Assembly (NCBI GenBank): GCA_944319945.1
Contig: CALUFN010000008.1
Coordinates: 1 to 64,000 of the forward strand
Length of the DNA: 64,000 nt
Direction: 5' to 3'
DNA from: an uncultured Prevotella sp.
GTDB lineage: Bacteria; Bacteroidota; Bacteroidia; Bacteroidales; Bacteroidaceae
A model generated the notes under the pieces. That model made no database searches and had not been told where the DNA came from. It saw nothing but the letters and a program-made list of their open reading frames with translations. How positions within the stretch are numbered: the first letter of the stretch is position 1; every line of letters starts with the position of its first letter. A program made the translations under genes and the position numbers. Positions 9,348-18,053 of this stretch are shown here, one piece after another.

Positions 9348-10040
9348 TTATAAATAAAACTCATCGGTAAGACGTGCGTACCATTCCGAGCGTGCTCCGT
9401 TTTGACCGCATAAGTAATGTTCCTCATGTTCCACGGCGGCGGGACGCACTCTGCCGTAAGCCAGCAGGCAGCGGCTTACGGGCTTGTTACATGTTGTCCT
9501 GACGGCGCAAGCACGTCGTGGAAACAGTCCTGCGAAAGCCGCTTCACTATCAAACACCGTAGCGCAGGCCGACGGTATGACCACCGAGATAACTCCTTCT
9601 GGCGAAAGCAGGCGGGCGGCATGGCGGAACAGATCGGCGATGGGCAACGTCTCGGCGCTGCGCGCCATAGTTCTTGCGGCCGTCTTGCTCTTGGGCGTGC
9701 CGGCATAAAATGGCGGATTGCATACGATCGAGTCGAAAGGTCCTCCGTTGAAATCCTGTAACGGGCATTCCTTTACGCTTATCCTTGTGCCGAAAGGCGA
9801 GGCTTCCGCATTGCAGCGGGCTTGGGCGCACGCCGTAGGTTCGATGTCGATGGCTGTGATTTCGGCTTCGGTAAATCTCTGCGCCATCATCAGGGCAATC
9901 AGTCCTGAGCCTGTGCCGATATCGAGCACCCGCCGTCCGCCCTCGGCCCATGCTCCGAGCAACACTCCGTCCGTGCCTACCTTCATGGCGCACTTGTCAT
10001 GGTTTACCGTAAAATGCTTGAATGTAAATCCGTCTGACAT
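9348..10040 (-). CDS. trmN6: tRNA1(Val) adenine-37 N6-methyltransferase-like (TrmN6/YfiC family)
   Basis: SAM-dependent methyltransferase, 230 residues. The N-terminus has the family signature FKHFTVNHDKCAMKVGTDGVLLGAW, here split as FKHFTVNHDKCAMK and VGTDGVLLGAW. Motif I is LDIGTGSGLIAL, and the catalytic motif IV is NPPFYAGTPKS, the NPPF form used for N6-adenine methylation. E. coli TrmN6 modifies A37 of tRNA-Val; the same role is inferred here. It is the last gene of a minus-strand trio (MFS exporter, alkyl-DNA repair, this gene), 28 bases after ogt. Confidence 0.88.
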   Translation of the reverse strand: MSDGFTFKHFTVNHDKCAMKVGTDGVLLGAWAEGGRRVLDIGTGSGLIALMMAQRFTEAEITAIDIEPTACAQARCNAEASPFGTRISVKECPLQDFNGGPFDSIVCNPPFYAGTPKSKTAARTMARSAETLPIADLFRHAARLLSPEGVISVVIPSACATVFDSEAAFAGLFPRRACAVRTTCNKPVSRCLLAYGRVRPAAVEHEEHYLCGQNGARSEWYARLTDEFYL

Positions 10041-10068
10041 GTATTCGCAATTACTTCCTAATTCTCAA

Positions 10069-10587
10069 CTACCCTCTCATTCGCTCACGTTCTAAGTCCA
10101 AAAGAAACTTCTTCGCTTCGAGTCCGCCGCCGTATCCGGTTAGCGATCCGTCGCTGCCTATCACCCTGTGGCACGGCGCGAACAGCGATACGGCGTTGGC
10201 TCCGTTGGCGTTGGCCACGGCGCGCACTGCATGTGGCATGCCTAACTTGGCGGCCATTGCGCCGTATGACACGGTTTGCCCGTATGGTATCTCGAGCAGC
10301 CGCCGCCATACGCTCTTCTGAAAGTTGGTGCCGACGAACAGTAGCGGTACGTCAAACGACTTGCGCATGCCGTTGAAATATTCGTCTAATTGCCTTGCGG
10401 CTTTCTCGGTTACGTCCGTCGTGCCTTCTTCATAATCGGCCTTAAGGCCAGACTGCAGTCTGCGGTCGACCCTTCTGGGATGTTTCTCTACGGTCCAGTT
10501 GCACAGGCAGAGCTTCTCGCCGAACGAGCCGAGCACCATTTCACCGCAGGGCGAAAGGTAGCGTTGTATGAATATCTTGTTTCTCAT
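10069..10587 (-). CDS. ogt: Methylated-DNA--protein-cysteine methyltransferase
   Basis: Suicide repair enzyme that moves an alkyl group from O6-alkylguanine (or O4-alkylthymine) to its own cysteine. The 172-residue protein contains the catalytic PCHRV motif with Cys139, the helix-turn-helix arginine-finger segment SYGAMAAKLGMPHAVRAVANANGAN (described here as SYGAMAAKLG followed by RAVANANGAN), and the C-terminal GYGGGLEAKKFLLDLE. There is no Ada-type N-terminal regulatory domain. Its ATG overlaps the stop of the upstream MFS gene (ATGA), so it is translationally coupled to it. Confidence 0.95.
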   Translation of the reverse strand: MRNKIFIQRYLSPCGEMVLGSFGEKLCLCNWTVEKHPRRVDRRLQSGLKADYEEGTTDVTEKAARQLDEYFNGMRKSFDVPLLFVGTNFQKSVWRRLLEIPYGQTVSYGAMAAKLGMPHAVRAVANANGANAVSLFAPCHRVIGSDGSLTGYGGGLEAKKFLLDLERERMRG

Positions 10588-11807
10588 TTAGTCTTGTTTG
10601 GTCTGATGTCGGGCAGGAATACGGCCACAATGCCCAGCAGCGGCAGCCACGTGCTGACCTTGAAGATGAACTCGATGCTCGTAAGGTCGGCCAGCCAGCC
10701 GAAGAATGCCGAGCCGATGCCGCCGAGACCGAACATCAGTCCGAAGAACACCCCGGCTGTCATCCCCACCTTGTCGGGCTTAAGGTCTGTGGCGTAAACC
10801 ACTATGGCCGAGAACGCCGAGGCTATGATAAGGCCCGTAAGCACCGACATCACCACCGTGCCGAAGAGGTTGAGGTAGGGCAGGGCGAGCGTGAACGGGG
10901 CTGCGCCGAGGATGGAGAACAGTATGACGTACTTGCGCCCATAGCGGTCGCCGAGGAATCCGCCTACGAGCGTGCCTACGGCGAAGGCTGCGAGGTAGGC
11001 AAACAGGCAGTATTGCGACTCTTGCACGGATACGCCGAACTTATCGATGAGGAAAAACGTGAAGTAGCTCGTCATGCAAGCGTTGAAGAAGTATTTTGAG
11101 AATATCATCAGTACGAGTATGCCCAAAGCCATGTTCACCGTCTTGGTCGGGAGCGTACACATTGCCATTTTGTGCTTGCTTTGTGCAGCCTTGATTTGTT
11201 TGAGAACGAGGCTGTACCAGTAGCCCACGCGTGTCAGCAGAAAGGCGGCCAGCATGGCGGCGAGTGCAAACCAGCCTACTGCGTGTTGGCCGTAAGGCAT
11301 CACTATCAGTGCGGCCAGCAGCGGGCCGACGGCACTGCCGCCGTTGCCGCCTACTTGGAATATCGACTGGGCCAAGCTCTTCTTGCCTCCTGATGCCAAC
11401 TGTGCCACGCGCGATGCCTCCGGGTGGAACACCGACGAGCCGCAGCCTATCAGTGCCACAGAGAGCAGTATGGTTACGAAGCCCGGCGCAAATGCCAATG
11501 TCAGCAGTCCGGTGAGAGTGAACAGCATGCCAAGCGCAAGCGAGTAAGGCTGCGGATGGCTGTCGGCATAGTTGCCTATGAACGGCTGGAATATCGACGA
11601 CGTGATTTGGAACACGAATGTTATTACGCCTATTTGGGCGAACGTGAAGCCGAATTTGTCTTTCAACAACGGGTAAAGGGCCGGTATTACCGACTGTATC
11701 ATGTCGTTGAGCAGATGGCATGCGCCCATCGTGAAGAGTATCGAGTAGGCCGTTCCTTCAACCAGGTGCGGATGTCCCTTTATCTTGTTTAATATGTTGT
11801 TAATCAT
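10584..11807 (-). CDS. MFS exporter, fosmidomycin-resistance (Fsr)-like
   Basis: A 407-residue, 12-helix major facilitator. The N-terminal half has the signature TMGACHLLNDMIQSVIPALY and the segment GSSVFHPEASRVAQLASGG, both typical of the Fsr family of drug/fosmidomycin exporters. The cytoplasmic loop GDRYGRKYVI between helices 8 and 9 is a standard MFS motif. The substrate cannot be read from sequence. It is the first gene of a minus-strand unit with ogt and trmN6, and a full Bacteroidetes promoter lies just upstream. Confidence 0.85.
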   Translation of the reverse strand: MINNILNKIKGHPHLVEGTAYSILFTMGACHLLNDMIQSVIPALYPLLKDKFGFTFAQIGVITFVFQITSSIFQPFIGNYADSHPQPYSLALGMLFTLTGLLTLAFAPGFVTILLSVALIGCGSSVFHPEASRVAQLASGGKKSLAQSIFQVGGNGGSAVGPLLAALIVMPYGQHAVGWFALAAMLAAFLLTRVGYWYSLVLKQIKAAQSKHKMAMCTLPTKTVNMALGILVLMIFSKYFFNACMTSYFTFFLIDKFGVSVQESQYCLFAYLAAFAVGTLVGGFLGDRYGRKYVILFSILGAAPFTLALPYLNLFGTVVMSVLTGLIIASAFSAIVVYATDLKPDKVGMTAGVFFGLMFGLGGIGSAFFGWLADLTSIEFIFKVSTWLPLLGIVAVFLPDIRPNKTK

Positions 11808-11850
11808 GTCTTTCCGTGGTTTTGAAGCGTTTTGTTTGTTTCACACCGTG

Positions 11851-11881
11851 CAAAATTAATATCTTTTCGGTTAAGGGCAAA
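11851..11881 (-). promoter_or_regulatory. Promoter of the MFS-ogt-trmN6 unit
   Basis: Read on the minus strand: TTTG (11881-11878), 19 bases, TAATTTTG (11858-11851). This is a complete match to the Bacteroidetes housekeeping consensus TTTG-N19-21-TAnnTTTG. The expected start of transcription is about 35-40 bases before the ATG at 11807. Confidence 0.8.
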
Positions 11882-11901
11882 CGTATAATAGGATTAATTT
11901 G

Positions 11902-11909
11902 TATTTTTG
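11902..11909 (+). promoter_or_regulatory. Possible -7 element for the VOC gene
   Basis: TATTTTTG matches TAnnTTTG on the plus strand, 75 bases before the VOC start. No -33 TTTG box is at the right distance. The divergent MFS promoter ends 20 bases away. Confidence 0.4.
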
Positions 11910-11984
11910 CATAGATGTCAAATTATTCAATGTTGATTTATTTAATCGTCATGTGGGCATTAGTTATAAATATCACAGTAGATT

Positions 11985-12371
11985 ATGAGGATAGGTCATG
12001 TTGCGCTTTATTGCGAGGACTTGGAGCGTATGCGTAAGTTCTTTGGGGATTATTTCAACGCGCGGTCGAATGATATGTATCGCAATCGTCGTACAGGGCT
12101 GCGCACGTATTTTCTTTCGTTCGACGGCTGTGGAACGTCTCTAGAACTGATGAGCCGCCCTGGCATGTCCGGCGGCGACCCGTCTGCCGCGCGCATAGGG
12201 TTTACGCATGTGTCGTTCGCCGTAGGGAGCCGTGATGCTGTCGATGCGCTTACCGCTCGTCTCGCTGCCGACGGCTATGCCGTTGCTGACGGGCCGCGTG
12301 TTACAGGCGACGGGTATTACGAAAGCTGTGTGGTAGGGCCGGAAAGTATCCTGCTCGAGATAACTGTATGA
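11985..12371 (+). CDS. VOC-family (glyoxalase/dioxygenase fold) protein
   Basis: A 128-residue protein with the two beta-alpha-beta-beta-beta modules of the vicinal oxygen chelate fold. The start IGHVALYCEDLERMRKFF carries the first metal-ligand His, GTSLELMSRPG supplies a Glu, FTHVSFAVGS a second His, and SILLEITV a terminal Glu. This four-ligand pattern resembles glyoxalase I or a related lyase, but the substrate is not evident. It stands alone between divergent and convergent neighbours. Confidence 0.82.
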   Translation: MRIGHVALYCEDLERMRKFFGDYFNARSNDMYRNRRTGLRTYFLSFDGCGTSLELMSRPGMSGGDPSAARIGFTHVSFAVGSRDAVDALTARLAADGYAVADGPRVTGDGYYESCVVGPESILLEITV

Positions 12372-12853
12372 CATTGTTCCGCCTATGATGTTGTGACGGT
12401 TTGTAAGGCTGGACGGATGAATGGGTTGCAAAACGTCAAACTTGGCATGTTGTGATATTCGGTTGTTCCGTATGAGAAAGTCGCTGGTCTGATGTTTCCC
12501 GGTTACCAGTAAAGTCCTGTTTTGTAAGCCTCGGTTTGCAAAACAGTGTGGTTTGAGTATGGTTCTTCTTTTGAAAATGCTGCTTATTGCCGTCTTATAG
12601 ACGGCTTATCGTAACGTAAAGGGCCACCTTTGGTATCGTCAAAGGTGGCCTTTTATGCTATAATGTTCCGTTTGTTTTTGTACGGTTGCTTATATTCCGT
12701 GATAAACGCCTGTATATTAGGTAGTTACGTCAACCGTAGATATTGACACTTTTCGCGTAAAAGAGGTCTGTCGTCTGTAAACAATGGCGTTGTGAAGCAT
12801 TAAGGAAAAACTATTTGTCAAGCAAAAAGACGTATATGGTTTCATTATGAAAA
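12372..12853. other. Gene-free stretch between convergent VOC and pyrF genes
   Basis: No coding frame is supported. It contains a small palindrome near 12590-12606 (GCCGTC/GACGGC) and two units of the 22-base palindromic repeat (12618-12661). The rest shows no recognisable structure. Confidence 0.6.
12618..12661. repeat. 22-base palindromic repeat, two units; terminator-like
   Basis: Units start at 12618 and 12640, exactly 22 bases apart, with cores AAAGGGCCACCTTTGG and CAAAGGTGGCCTTTTA. Because the second unit complements the first, the pair (12617-12655) also forms a strong 16-base stem ending in TTTT, which could terminate transcription from the VOC side. The same unit occurs at 23893, 25761 and 53645. 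Confidence 0.8.
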
Positions 12854-12910
12854 AGTGCGCCGAAGCGTTCGGTATCCTTCAATGTGGATGCCTGAACGCT
12901 TCGGCGCACT
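12851..12910 (-). terminator. Rho-independent terminator of pyrF
   Basis: Read on the minus strand, a 17-base perfect stem (AGTGCGCCGAAGCGTTC at 12854-12870 with its complement ending at 12910), extended by a further seven pairs, is followed by TTTT. It lies 22 bases after the pyrF stop. Confidence 0.92.
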
Positions 12911-12932
12911 TATGTTCTGGTATGGACGATGC

Positions 12933-13766
12933 TTACTCTTTCGTCTTTAATTGTTCAAGTTCTACGGCCATTTCCTCTTGCAGCTCTTTGGCTTTTGCAG
13001 CTGCAGCCTCGGCGAAGTCTGTGCCGGCGGACGCGTAGATTATGCCGCGACTACTGTTCACTATGAGTCCGCAGTCGTCTGTCATGCCGTACCTGCACAC
13101 CTCCTGCAGGCTGCCGCCCTGTGCTCCCACGCCGGGCACGAGCAGGAAATGCTTCGGGGCAAGCATGCGTATGTCTTGGAACATCTTGCCTTGCGTGGCT
13201 CCGACTACGTACATCATGTTCTCGTCGTTGCCCCATGCCTGCGACTTGCGGATCACTTTTTCGAAGAGGTGTTCGCCGTCTTGGTCGGTGGTGAGCTGGA
13301 AATCGTGCGAGCCTGCGTTGCTCGTCAGTGCCAGCACGATCACCCATTTGCCGTCGTACTTGAGGAACGGCACAACGCTGTCTTCGCCCATATACGGGGC
13401 TACGGTCAGCGCGTCGACGTCATACTCCTCGAAGAACGTGCGTGCGTACATGGCGGACGTGTTGCCTATGTCGCCGCGCTTTGCGTCGGCTATGATTAAA
13501 TGGTGGGGGTAATTCTCCTTCAGGTATTTTACGGTGCGCTCGAACGAAGCCAGTCCCTTAGTGCCCATGCACTCGTAGAAGGCGAGGTTGGGCTTGTAGG
13601 CTACGCAATAATCGGCCGTAGCGTCGATGATAGCCTTGTTGAAGTCGAAAATCGGGTCGTCGTTTCCGAGCAGGTGCGCCGGTATCTTCTTGATGTCCGT
13701 GTCAAGTCCTACGCAAAGGAATGTCTTCTTTGCGAAAATCTGTTCGATGAGTTGCTGTTTGGTCAT
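12933..13766 (-). CDS. pyrF: Orotidine 5'-phosphate decarboxylase (PyrF, long subfamily 2)
   Basis: PyrF decarboxylates OMP to UMP, the last step of de novo pyrimidine synthesis. At 277 residues it belongs to the longer bacterial subfamily. [14 protein letters not shown] opens the barrel, [19 protein letters not shown] carries the catalytic Lys/Asp array (DAKRGD), and [11 protein letters not shown] and NSSRGIIYA bind phosphate. It is the last gene of the minus-strand row that begins with phoH. A 127-base family A repeat separates it from prfA, so coexpression as one transcript is uncertain. Confidence 0.95.
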   Translation of the reverse strand: MTKQQLIEQIFAKKTFLCVGLDTDIKKIPAHLLGNDDPIFDFNKAIIDATADYCVAYKPNLAFYECMGTKGLASFERTVKYLKENYPHHLIIADAKRGDIGNTSAMYARTFFEEYDVDALTVAPYMGEDSVVPFLKYDGKWVIVLALTSNAGSHDFQLTTDQDGEHLFEKVIRKSQAWGNDENMMYVVGATQGKMFQDIRMLAPKHFLLVPGVGAQGGSLQEVCRYGMTDDCGLIVNSSRGIIYASAGTDFAEAAAAKAKELQEEMAVELEQLKTKE

Positions 13767-13773
13767 TGCTTTT

Positions 13774-13888
13774 TACGGTTATTGGGTTTTACGGTTGTGC
13801 GGTTTTACGGTTATGTGGCTTTGCGGTTTTACGGTTGCGTCTCAAACTTAAGACCGTATAACCGTAAAACCTTAAAACCTTAAGACCG
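13774..13888. repeat. ACGGTT/AACCGT inverted short-word repeat (family A)
   Basis: ACGGTT-type words (ttttacggttattgggtttt) run to about 13837, then a short spacer, then inverted copies (aagaccgtataaccgtaaaa). The block fills the prfA-pyrF gap almost completely and can fold into a long imperfect hairpin. Confidence 0.88.
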
Positions 13889-13893
13889 GAAAA

Positions 13894-15006
13894 CTATAAT
13901 TCCGCTTCTTTCATTCTTTCGGCGTTCTCGGCCACGGTCAGTGCGTCGATCATGTCCTTGATGTCTCCGCCGAGGAAGCCTTGCAGGTCGTGGGTGGTGT
14001 AGCCGATGCGATGGTCGGTCACGCGCCCCTGCTGGAAGTTGTACGTGCGTATCTTTGCGCTACGGTCGCCCGTGGATACGAGCGTCTTGCGGCGGTTGGC
14101 TATGTCGTCGATGTACTTTTGGTGCTCGCGGTCATAGATGAACGTGCGCAGGCGCGACAGTGCGCGCTCCTTGTTTTTTGGCTGGTCGCGCGTCTCGGTA
14201 CACTCTATGAGTATTTCTTCAACTTCGCCCGTGTTGGGATTCTTCCACGGATAACGTAGGCGAACGCCTGATTCCACCTTGTTTACGTTCTGTCCGCCGG
14301 CTCCCGAGCTGCGGAACGTGTCCCACTTGATGTCGCCTTCGTTGATGTTCACCTCGAACTTGTCGGCTTCGGGCAGCACGGCCACGGTGGCCGCGCTGGT
14401 GTGCATGCGGCCCTGCGTCTCAGTGGCAGGCACGCGCTGCACGCGGTGAACGCCCGACTCGTATTTCAGCGTGCCGTAAACATTGTCGCCGCTTACTGCA
14501 AAGTCTATCTCCTTGTATCCGCCTACCGCGCCCTCGCTTATGCTCGTAACAGAGAGCGTCCAGCCCATTGAGTCGCAGAATTTCTTGTACATTTGGAACA
14601 GGTCGCCGGCGAACAGGGCTGCCTCGTCGCCTCCAGTGCCGGCACGTATCTCCATTTGCACGTTCTTCGCGTCCTCGGGGTCTTTAGGTACGAGAGCAAT
14701 CTTGATTTCCTCTTCGAGCTTTGGTTGCAGCTCTTCGTTGGCTTGCAGCTCCTCGCGTGCCATCTCCTTGAGGTCGGGGTCGCTCTCGTTGGCGAGAATG
14801 TCTTTTGCCTCCCTTATCGAGTTTAGGCAGGCTATGTATTTCTTTCTCGCCTTCATTATATCGTCAAGGTCTTTGTATTCGCGCGTCAGTCGGACGTATC
14901 GTTCCTGGTCGGCGATGACCGACGGGTCGGTTATCAGCGTCGAAATCTCCTCGTAACGGCTCTCAAGGCCTTCAAGTTTTTCCAATATGCTGTTGTTGTC
15001 TGCCAT
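13894..15006 (-). CDS. prfA: Peptide chain release factor 1
   Basis: RF1 recognises UAA and UAG in the ribosomal A site and triggers release of the finished peptide. The 370-residue protein has the N-terminal helical domain, the codon-recognition region with the RF1-type PAT motif (VPATETQGR), and the GGQ catalytic loop in SSGAGGQNVNKVESGV. The C-terminus (QQGRVTDHRIGYTTHDLQGFL) is standard. It lies between purM and pyrF in the minus-strand row, each side bounded by a repeat block. Confidence 0.96.
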   Translation of the reverse strand: MADNNSILEKLEGLESRYEEISTLITDPSVIADQERYVRLTREYKDLDDIMKARKKYIACLNSIREAKDILANESDPDLKEMAREELQANEELQPKLEEEIKIALVPKDPEDAKNVQMEIRAGTGGDEAALFAGDLFQMYKKFCDSMGWTLSVTSISEGAVGGYKEIDFAVSGDNVYGTLKYESGVHRVQRVPATETQGRMHTSAATVAVLPEADKFEVNINEGDIKWDTFRSSGAGGQNVNKVESGVRLRYPWKNPNTGEVEEILIECTETRDQPKNKERALSRLRTFIYDREHQKYIDDIANRRKTLVSTGDRSAKIRTYNFQQGRVTDHRIGYTTHDLQGFLGGDIKDMIDALTVAENAERMKEAEL

Positions 15007-15015
15007 TGTTCTACT

Positions 15016-15140
15016 GTTTAGTTGACAAGTAATTAGTTGACAAGTGACAAGCAGACAAGCGACAAGGAGATTTGCTTTGTTGCCTGTATCTCATGATCTA
15101 TTAACTTGTCTGCTCGTCACTTGTCTGCTTGTCAACTAAT
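15016..15140. repeat. GACAAG inverted short-word repeat (family B)
   Basis: The left arm (ttagttgacaagtgacaagc, from 15031) and the right arm (cacttgtctgcttgtcaact, from 15118) are inverted runs of the 15-base word AAGCAGACAAGTGAC. The outer ends, TTAGTTGACAAG and CTTGTCAACTAA, pair perfectly. It fills the purM-prfA gap. Confidence 0.88.
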
Positions 15141-16310
15141 TTAATAATTAAATTCTCCGAACTCTGACTTTATCGTAAGGCTCTTCCGCCCTTTCTCGAT
15201 GTGGCCTATTACTTGGGCGTCGATGTTGAAGCTCTTGCTTATGGCTATCACCTTGTCGGCTGTCTCAGGCCTTACGTATATCTCCATGCGGTGGCCCATG
15301 TTGAACACCTTGTACATTTCCTGCCAGTCGGTGCCGCTTTGCTCCTTTATGATCCTGAACAGCGGCGGTACGGGGAACATGTTGTCTTTCACCACGCGGC
15401 AGTCGTCGCCTACGAAGTGGAGCACCTTCGTTTGCGCTCCGCCCGTGCAATGCACCATACCGTGAATCTCGGGGCGCAGCTCATCGAGCATCTTCTTGAT
15501 TACCGGGGCGTATGTACGGGTGGGCGAGAGCACTAACCGGCCGGCGTTGACGGGCGCGCCTTCAACGGCATCGGTCAACTTGTAGCTGCCGCTGTAGACA
15601 AGATCCTCAGGCACGGCATGGTCGTAAGTCTCGGGATATTTCTCTGCGATGTACTTTGCGAACACGTCGTGGCGGGCGCTAGTAAGCCCGTTGCTGCCCA
15701 TGCCTCCGTTGTAGCAGCTCTCGTATGTGGCCTGCCCGAACGAGGCGAGGCCTACTATTACGTCGCCGGGACGAATATTGGCGTTGTCTATCACGTCGCT
15801 TCTCTTCATGCGGCAGGTCACGGTCGAGTCTACTATTATCGTCCTTACGAGGTCGCCTACGTCGGCCGTCTCGCCTCCTGTGGCGTATATGCCGATGCCC
15901 ATGTCGCGCATCGAGGCGAGCAGTTCGTCAGTGCCGTTGATTATGGCTGAGATCACTTCGCCCGGCACGAGCATTTTGTTGCGTCCTATCGTGCTCGATA
16001 CAAGGATGTTGTCGACGGCTCCCACGCACAGTAGGTCGTCGGTGTTCATTATCAGAGCGTCTTGCGCTATGCCTTTCCACACGCTCAAGTCGCCGGTTTC
16101 CTTCCAATAGGCGTAGGCCAGCGACGACTTCGTGCCGGCTCCGTCGGCGTGCATGATGTTGCAATACTCAGGGTCTCCGCCGAGAATGTCGGGTATTATC
16201 TTGCAGAAAGCCTGTGGGAATATTCCCTTGTCGATGTTCCTAATTGCGTTGTGAACATCCTCTTTGGCGGCCGACACGCCGCGCATCATATAACGGTTGC
16301 TTGTGTTCAT
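15141..16310 (-). CDS. purM: Phosphoribosylformylglycinamidine cyclo-ligase (AIR synthase)
   Basis: PurM closes the imidazole ring of FGAM, using ATP, to make AIR in purine synthesis. The 389-residue protein is longer than E. coli PurM (345), as is usual in Bacteroidetes. HADGAGTKSSLAYAYW, MNTDDLLCVGAVD and GIYATGGETADVGDLV are the nucleotide and metal binding segments of the PurM/PurL superfamily, and GMVHCTGGAQTK follows in the C-terminal domain. Its partner in the pathway, purC, lies two genes upstream in the same row. The assignment as purM rather than a selenophosphate synthase or HypE relative rests on gene context and overall motif order. Confidence 0.9.
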   Translation of the reverse strand: MNTSNRYMMRGVSAAKEDVHNAIRNIDKGIFPQAFCKIIPDILGGDPEYCNIMHADGAGTKSSLAYAYWKETGDLSVWKGIAQDALIMNTDDLLCVGAVDNILVSSTIGRNKMLVPGEVISAIINGTDELLASMRDMGIGIYATGGETADVGDLVRTIIVDSTVTCRMKRSDVIDNANIRPGDVIVGLASFGQATYESCYNGGMGSNGLTSARHDVFAKYIAEKYPETYDHAVPEDLVYSGSYKLTDAVEGAPVNAGRLVLSPTRTYAPVIKKMLDELRPEIHGMVHCTGGAQTKVLHFVGDDCRVVKDNMFPVPPLFRIIKEQSGTDWQEMYKVFNMGHRMEIYVRPETADKVIAISKSFNIDAQVIGHIEKGRKSLTIKSEFGEFNY

Positions 16311-16324
16311 TGCTTTATTTTTAA

Positions 16325-16420
16325 GTTGACAAGTTCACGGTTGACGAGCAGACAAGGATATTTTCCTTGTCGCTTTTGCCTCAAGAACTATTAACTTGTC
16401 TGCTTGTCACTTGTCTGCTG
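16325..16420. repeat. GACAAG repeat overlapping the aroE 3' end (family B)
   Basis: Words such as gttgacaagttcacggttga (left) and ttgtctgcttgtcacttgtc (right) form inverted arms around a short spacer. The right arm continues into aroE and supplies its last codons and stop. Confidence 0.85.
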
Positions 16421-17162
16421 AACTGCTATTCCAAAACTCCCAGCTGGCGAATGCCTGCAGCAGTAGCATCTCCAGTCCGTTCTTCACTGTTGCTCCCTGC
16501 GCTGCGCCCTTCTTCATGAATAGCGTCTGGTCGGGGTTGTACAGTAGGTCGTACAGCAGGTTGTGGCTGTCCATTGCCTCGTAGGGCAGCTGTGGGCATT
16601 CGTCTATGTGGGGATACATGCCGCACGGGGTACAGTTGACTATCACGTTGTATTCGCGCACCACGTCGGGCGTTATCTTGTCGTACTGTATCGTGCCGGG
16701 GCGCTCGTAGCGGCTTACGAATACCGTTTCGAGCCCGAGCGACTTAAGTCCGAAGTTTATGGCTTTCGATGCTCCGCCGGTGCCGAGTATCAGGGCCTTC
16801 TTGTGGCAAGGTTCGAGCATCGGCTCGATGCTTCTCGTAAAGCCTATCACGTCACTGTTGTATCCTTTCAGCCTCGTCTCTCCGCCCTTGTGGTCCACGC
16901 GTATCACGTTGACTGCTCCTATGGCGCGGGCCTCGGGGCTGACGGTATCAAGGAAGTTCATCACCTTTTCCTTATAAGGTATTGTCACGTTCAGCCCCTT
17001 TAGTTCGGGGTTGGACGCCAACACTTCGGGCAGCGAGTCGATTGTCGGAATCTCGAAGTTGATGTATTCGGCGTCGATGTTCTCGTTCTCGAACTTCTCG
17101 TTGAAGTAGCTGATCGAGAACGAGTGGCCGAGCGGATAACCGATAAGTCCGTATTTGTCCAT
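16407..17162 (-). CDS. aroE: Shikimate dehydrogenase
   Basis: AroE reduces 3-dehydroshikimate to shikimate with NADPH in aromatic amino acid synthesis. The 251-residue protein begins YGLIGYPLGHSFSISYFN (substrate-binding SxS motif). It has NVTIPYKE with the catalytic Lys, then GTGGASKAINF (nucleotide loop), and VNCTPCGMYP. The last codons Ser-Ala-Asp-Lys and the TGA stop are part of a GACAAG-family repeat, so the natural C-terminus has probably been replaced or extended by repeat sequence. It is followed by purM and preceded, nine bases upstream, by menG. Confidence 0.93.
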   Translation of the reverse strand: MDKYGLIGYPLGHSFSISYFNEKFENENIDAEYINFEIPTIDSLPEVLASNPELKGLNVTIPYKEKVMNFLDTVSPEARAIGAVNVIRVDHKGGETRLKGYNSDVIGFTRSIEPMLEPCHKKALILGTGGASKAINFGLKSLGLETVFVSRYERPGTIQYDKITPDVVREYNVIVNCTPCGMYPHIDECPQLPYEAMDSHNLLYDLLYNPDQTLFMKKGAAQGATVKNGLEMLLLQAFASWEFWNSSSADK

Positions 17163-17171
17163 GATCGTTTA

Positions 17172-17909
17172 TTATTTAATAGCGAAATAACACGTGCAGA
17201 CGCCGAATGTCAGACGCTTGAACTTAGCTTCCGAGAATCCGGCTTTCTTGAATATTTCCACCATCTCTTCGCCCTGCGGAAAGGCCTCAATGGTGGATAT
17301 GAGGTATTTGTAGGCTTCGTCGTCTTTTGACACTATTTTCCCGTAAAGCGGGAGAATGGAGTGCGAGTAGATGCCGAACAGCTGCTTCATGGGGAATCTT
17401 ACGGGGCGGCTCAGTTCCAATATGCTAAGTTGGCCGCCCTTTCTGAGCACGCGGCACATCTCCTTAAGGCAGGCATCGAGGTTCTGGAAGTTCCTTATGC
17501 CGAAGGCCGTGGTTATTGCGTCGAAGGAGCCGTCGGCGTAAGACATGTGTTCGCAGTCCTCTTTCTTGAAAGAAATCACGCTGTCGAGTCCCGCCGCCTT
17601 CACTTTCCAGACGCCTATGCGCATCATCCCCTCGGATATGTCGACGCCCACCACTTTTCGCGGTCGCAGCCTCTTGGCCGCCATTATGGCGAAGTCGCCA
17701 GTGCCGGTGGCGATGTCCAATATCGTTTCCGGCTTGTAAGGCACGAGCTGCCTGACGGCCGTCTTGCGCCAAAGGTAGTCTATGCCGAACGACAGACGGT
17801 GGTTGAGCAAGTCGTATGAGTGGGCGATGTTGTCAAACATCGTTTCCACCTGCCTGCTCTTCTCCTGCCCGTTGCCGTAGGGGGTTATGCGTTCCTGTTT
17901 GTAAGACAT
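17172..17909 (-). CDS. menG: Demethylmenaquinone/ubiquinone C-methyltransferase (MenG/UbiE)
   Basis: SAM-dependent methyltransferase that converts demethylmenaquinone to menaquinone. The 245-residue protein contains VETMFDNIAHSYDLLNHRLSFG (given as MFDNIAHSYDLLNHRLS), motif I LDIATGTGDFAIMAA, and DAITTAFGIRNFQN, all diagnostic of UbiE/MenG. In anaerobic Bacteroidales the product is menaquinone, so menG is the better name. It lies nine bases before aroE and is separated from purC by a family A repeat. Confidence 0.94.
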   Translation of the reverse strand: MSYKQERITPYGNGQEKSRQVETMFDNIAHSYDLLNHRLSFGIDYLWRKTAVRQLVPYKPETILDIATGTGDFAIMAAKRLRPRKVVGVDISEGMMRIGVWKVKAAGLDSVISFKKEDCEHMSYADGSFDAITTAFGIRNFQNLDACLKEMCRVLRKGGQLSILELSRPVRFPMKQLFGIYSHSILPLYGKIVSKDDEAYKYLISTIEAFPQGEEMVEIFKKAGFSEAKFKRLTFGVCTCYFAIK

Positions 17910-17911
17910 TA

Positions 17912-18053
17912 TAATATGAGGTTATGCGGTTGTGCGGTCTTACGGTTGTGCGGCTTGTTATGGTTATCGGGTTAATTGGGTTTTACGGTTAATAGCCTTA
18001 TAACCGTAAGGCCTAGCAACCGTAAAACCCAAAAACCTTATAACCGCATAATC
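17912..18053. repeat. ACGGTT/AACCGT inverted short-word repeat (family A)
   Basis: Left words (gaggttatgcggttgtgcgg) run to about 17990, followed by inverted words (cttataaccgtaaggcctag, aaccgtaaaacccaaaaacc). It fills the whole purC-menG gap. Confidence 0.88.

Noticed and set aside
9348..10040. General DNA adenine methyltransferase of a restriction system
   Set aside because: The NPPF motif fits, but the N-terminal signature and size match the tRNA A37 N6-methyltransferase family and no restriction gene is near.
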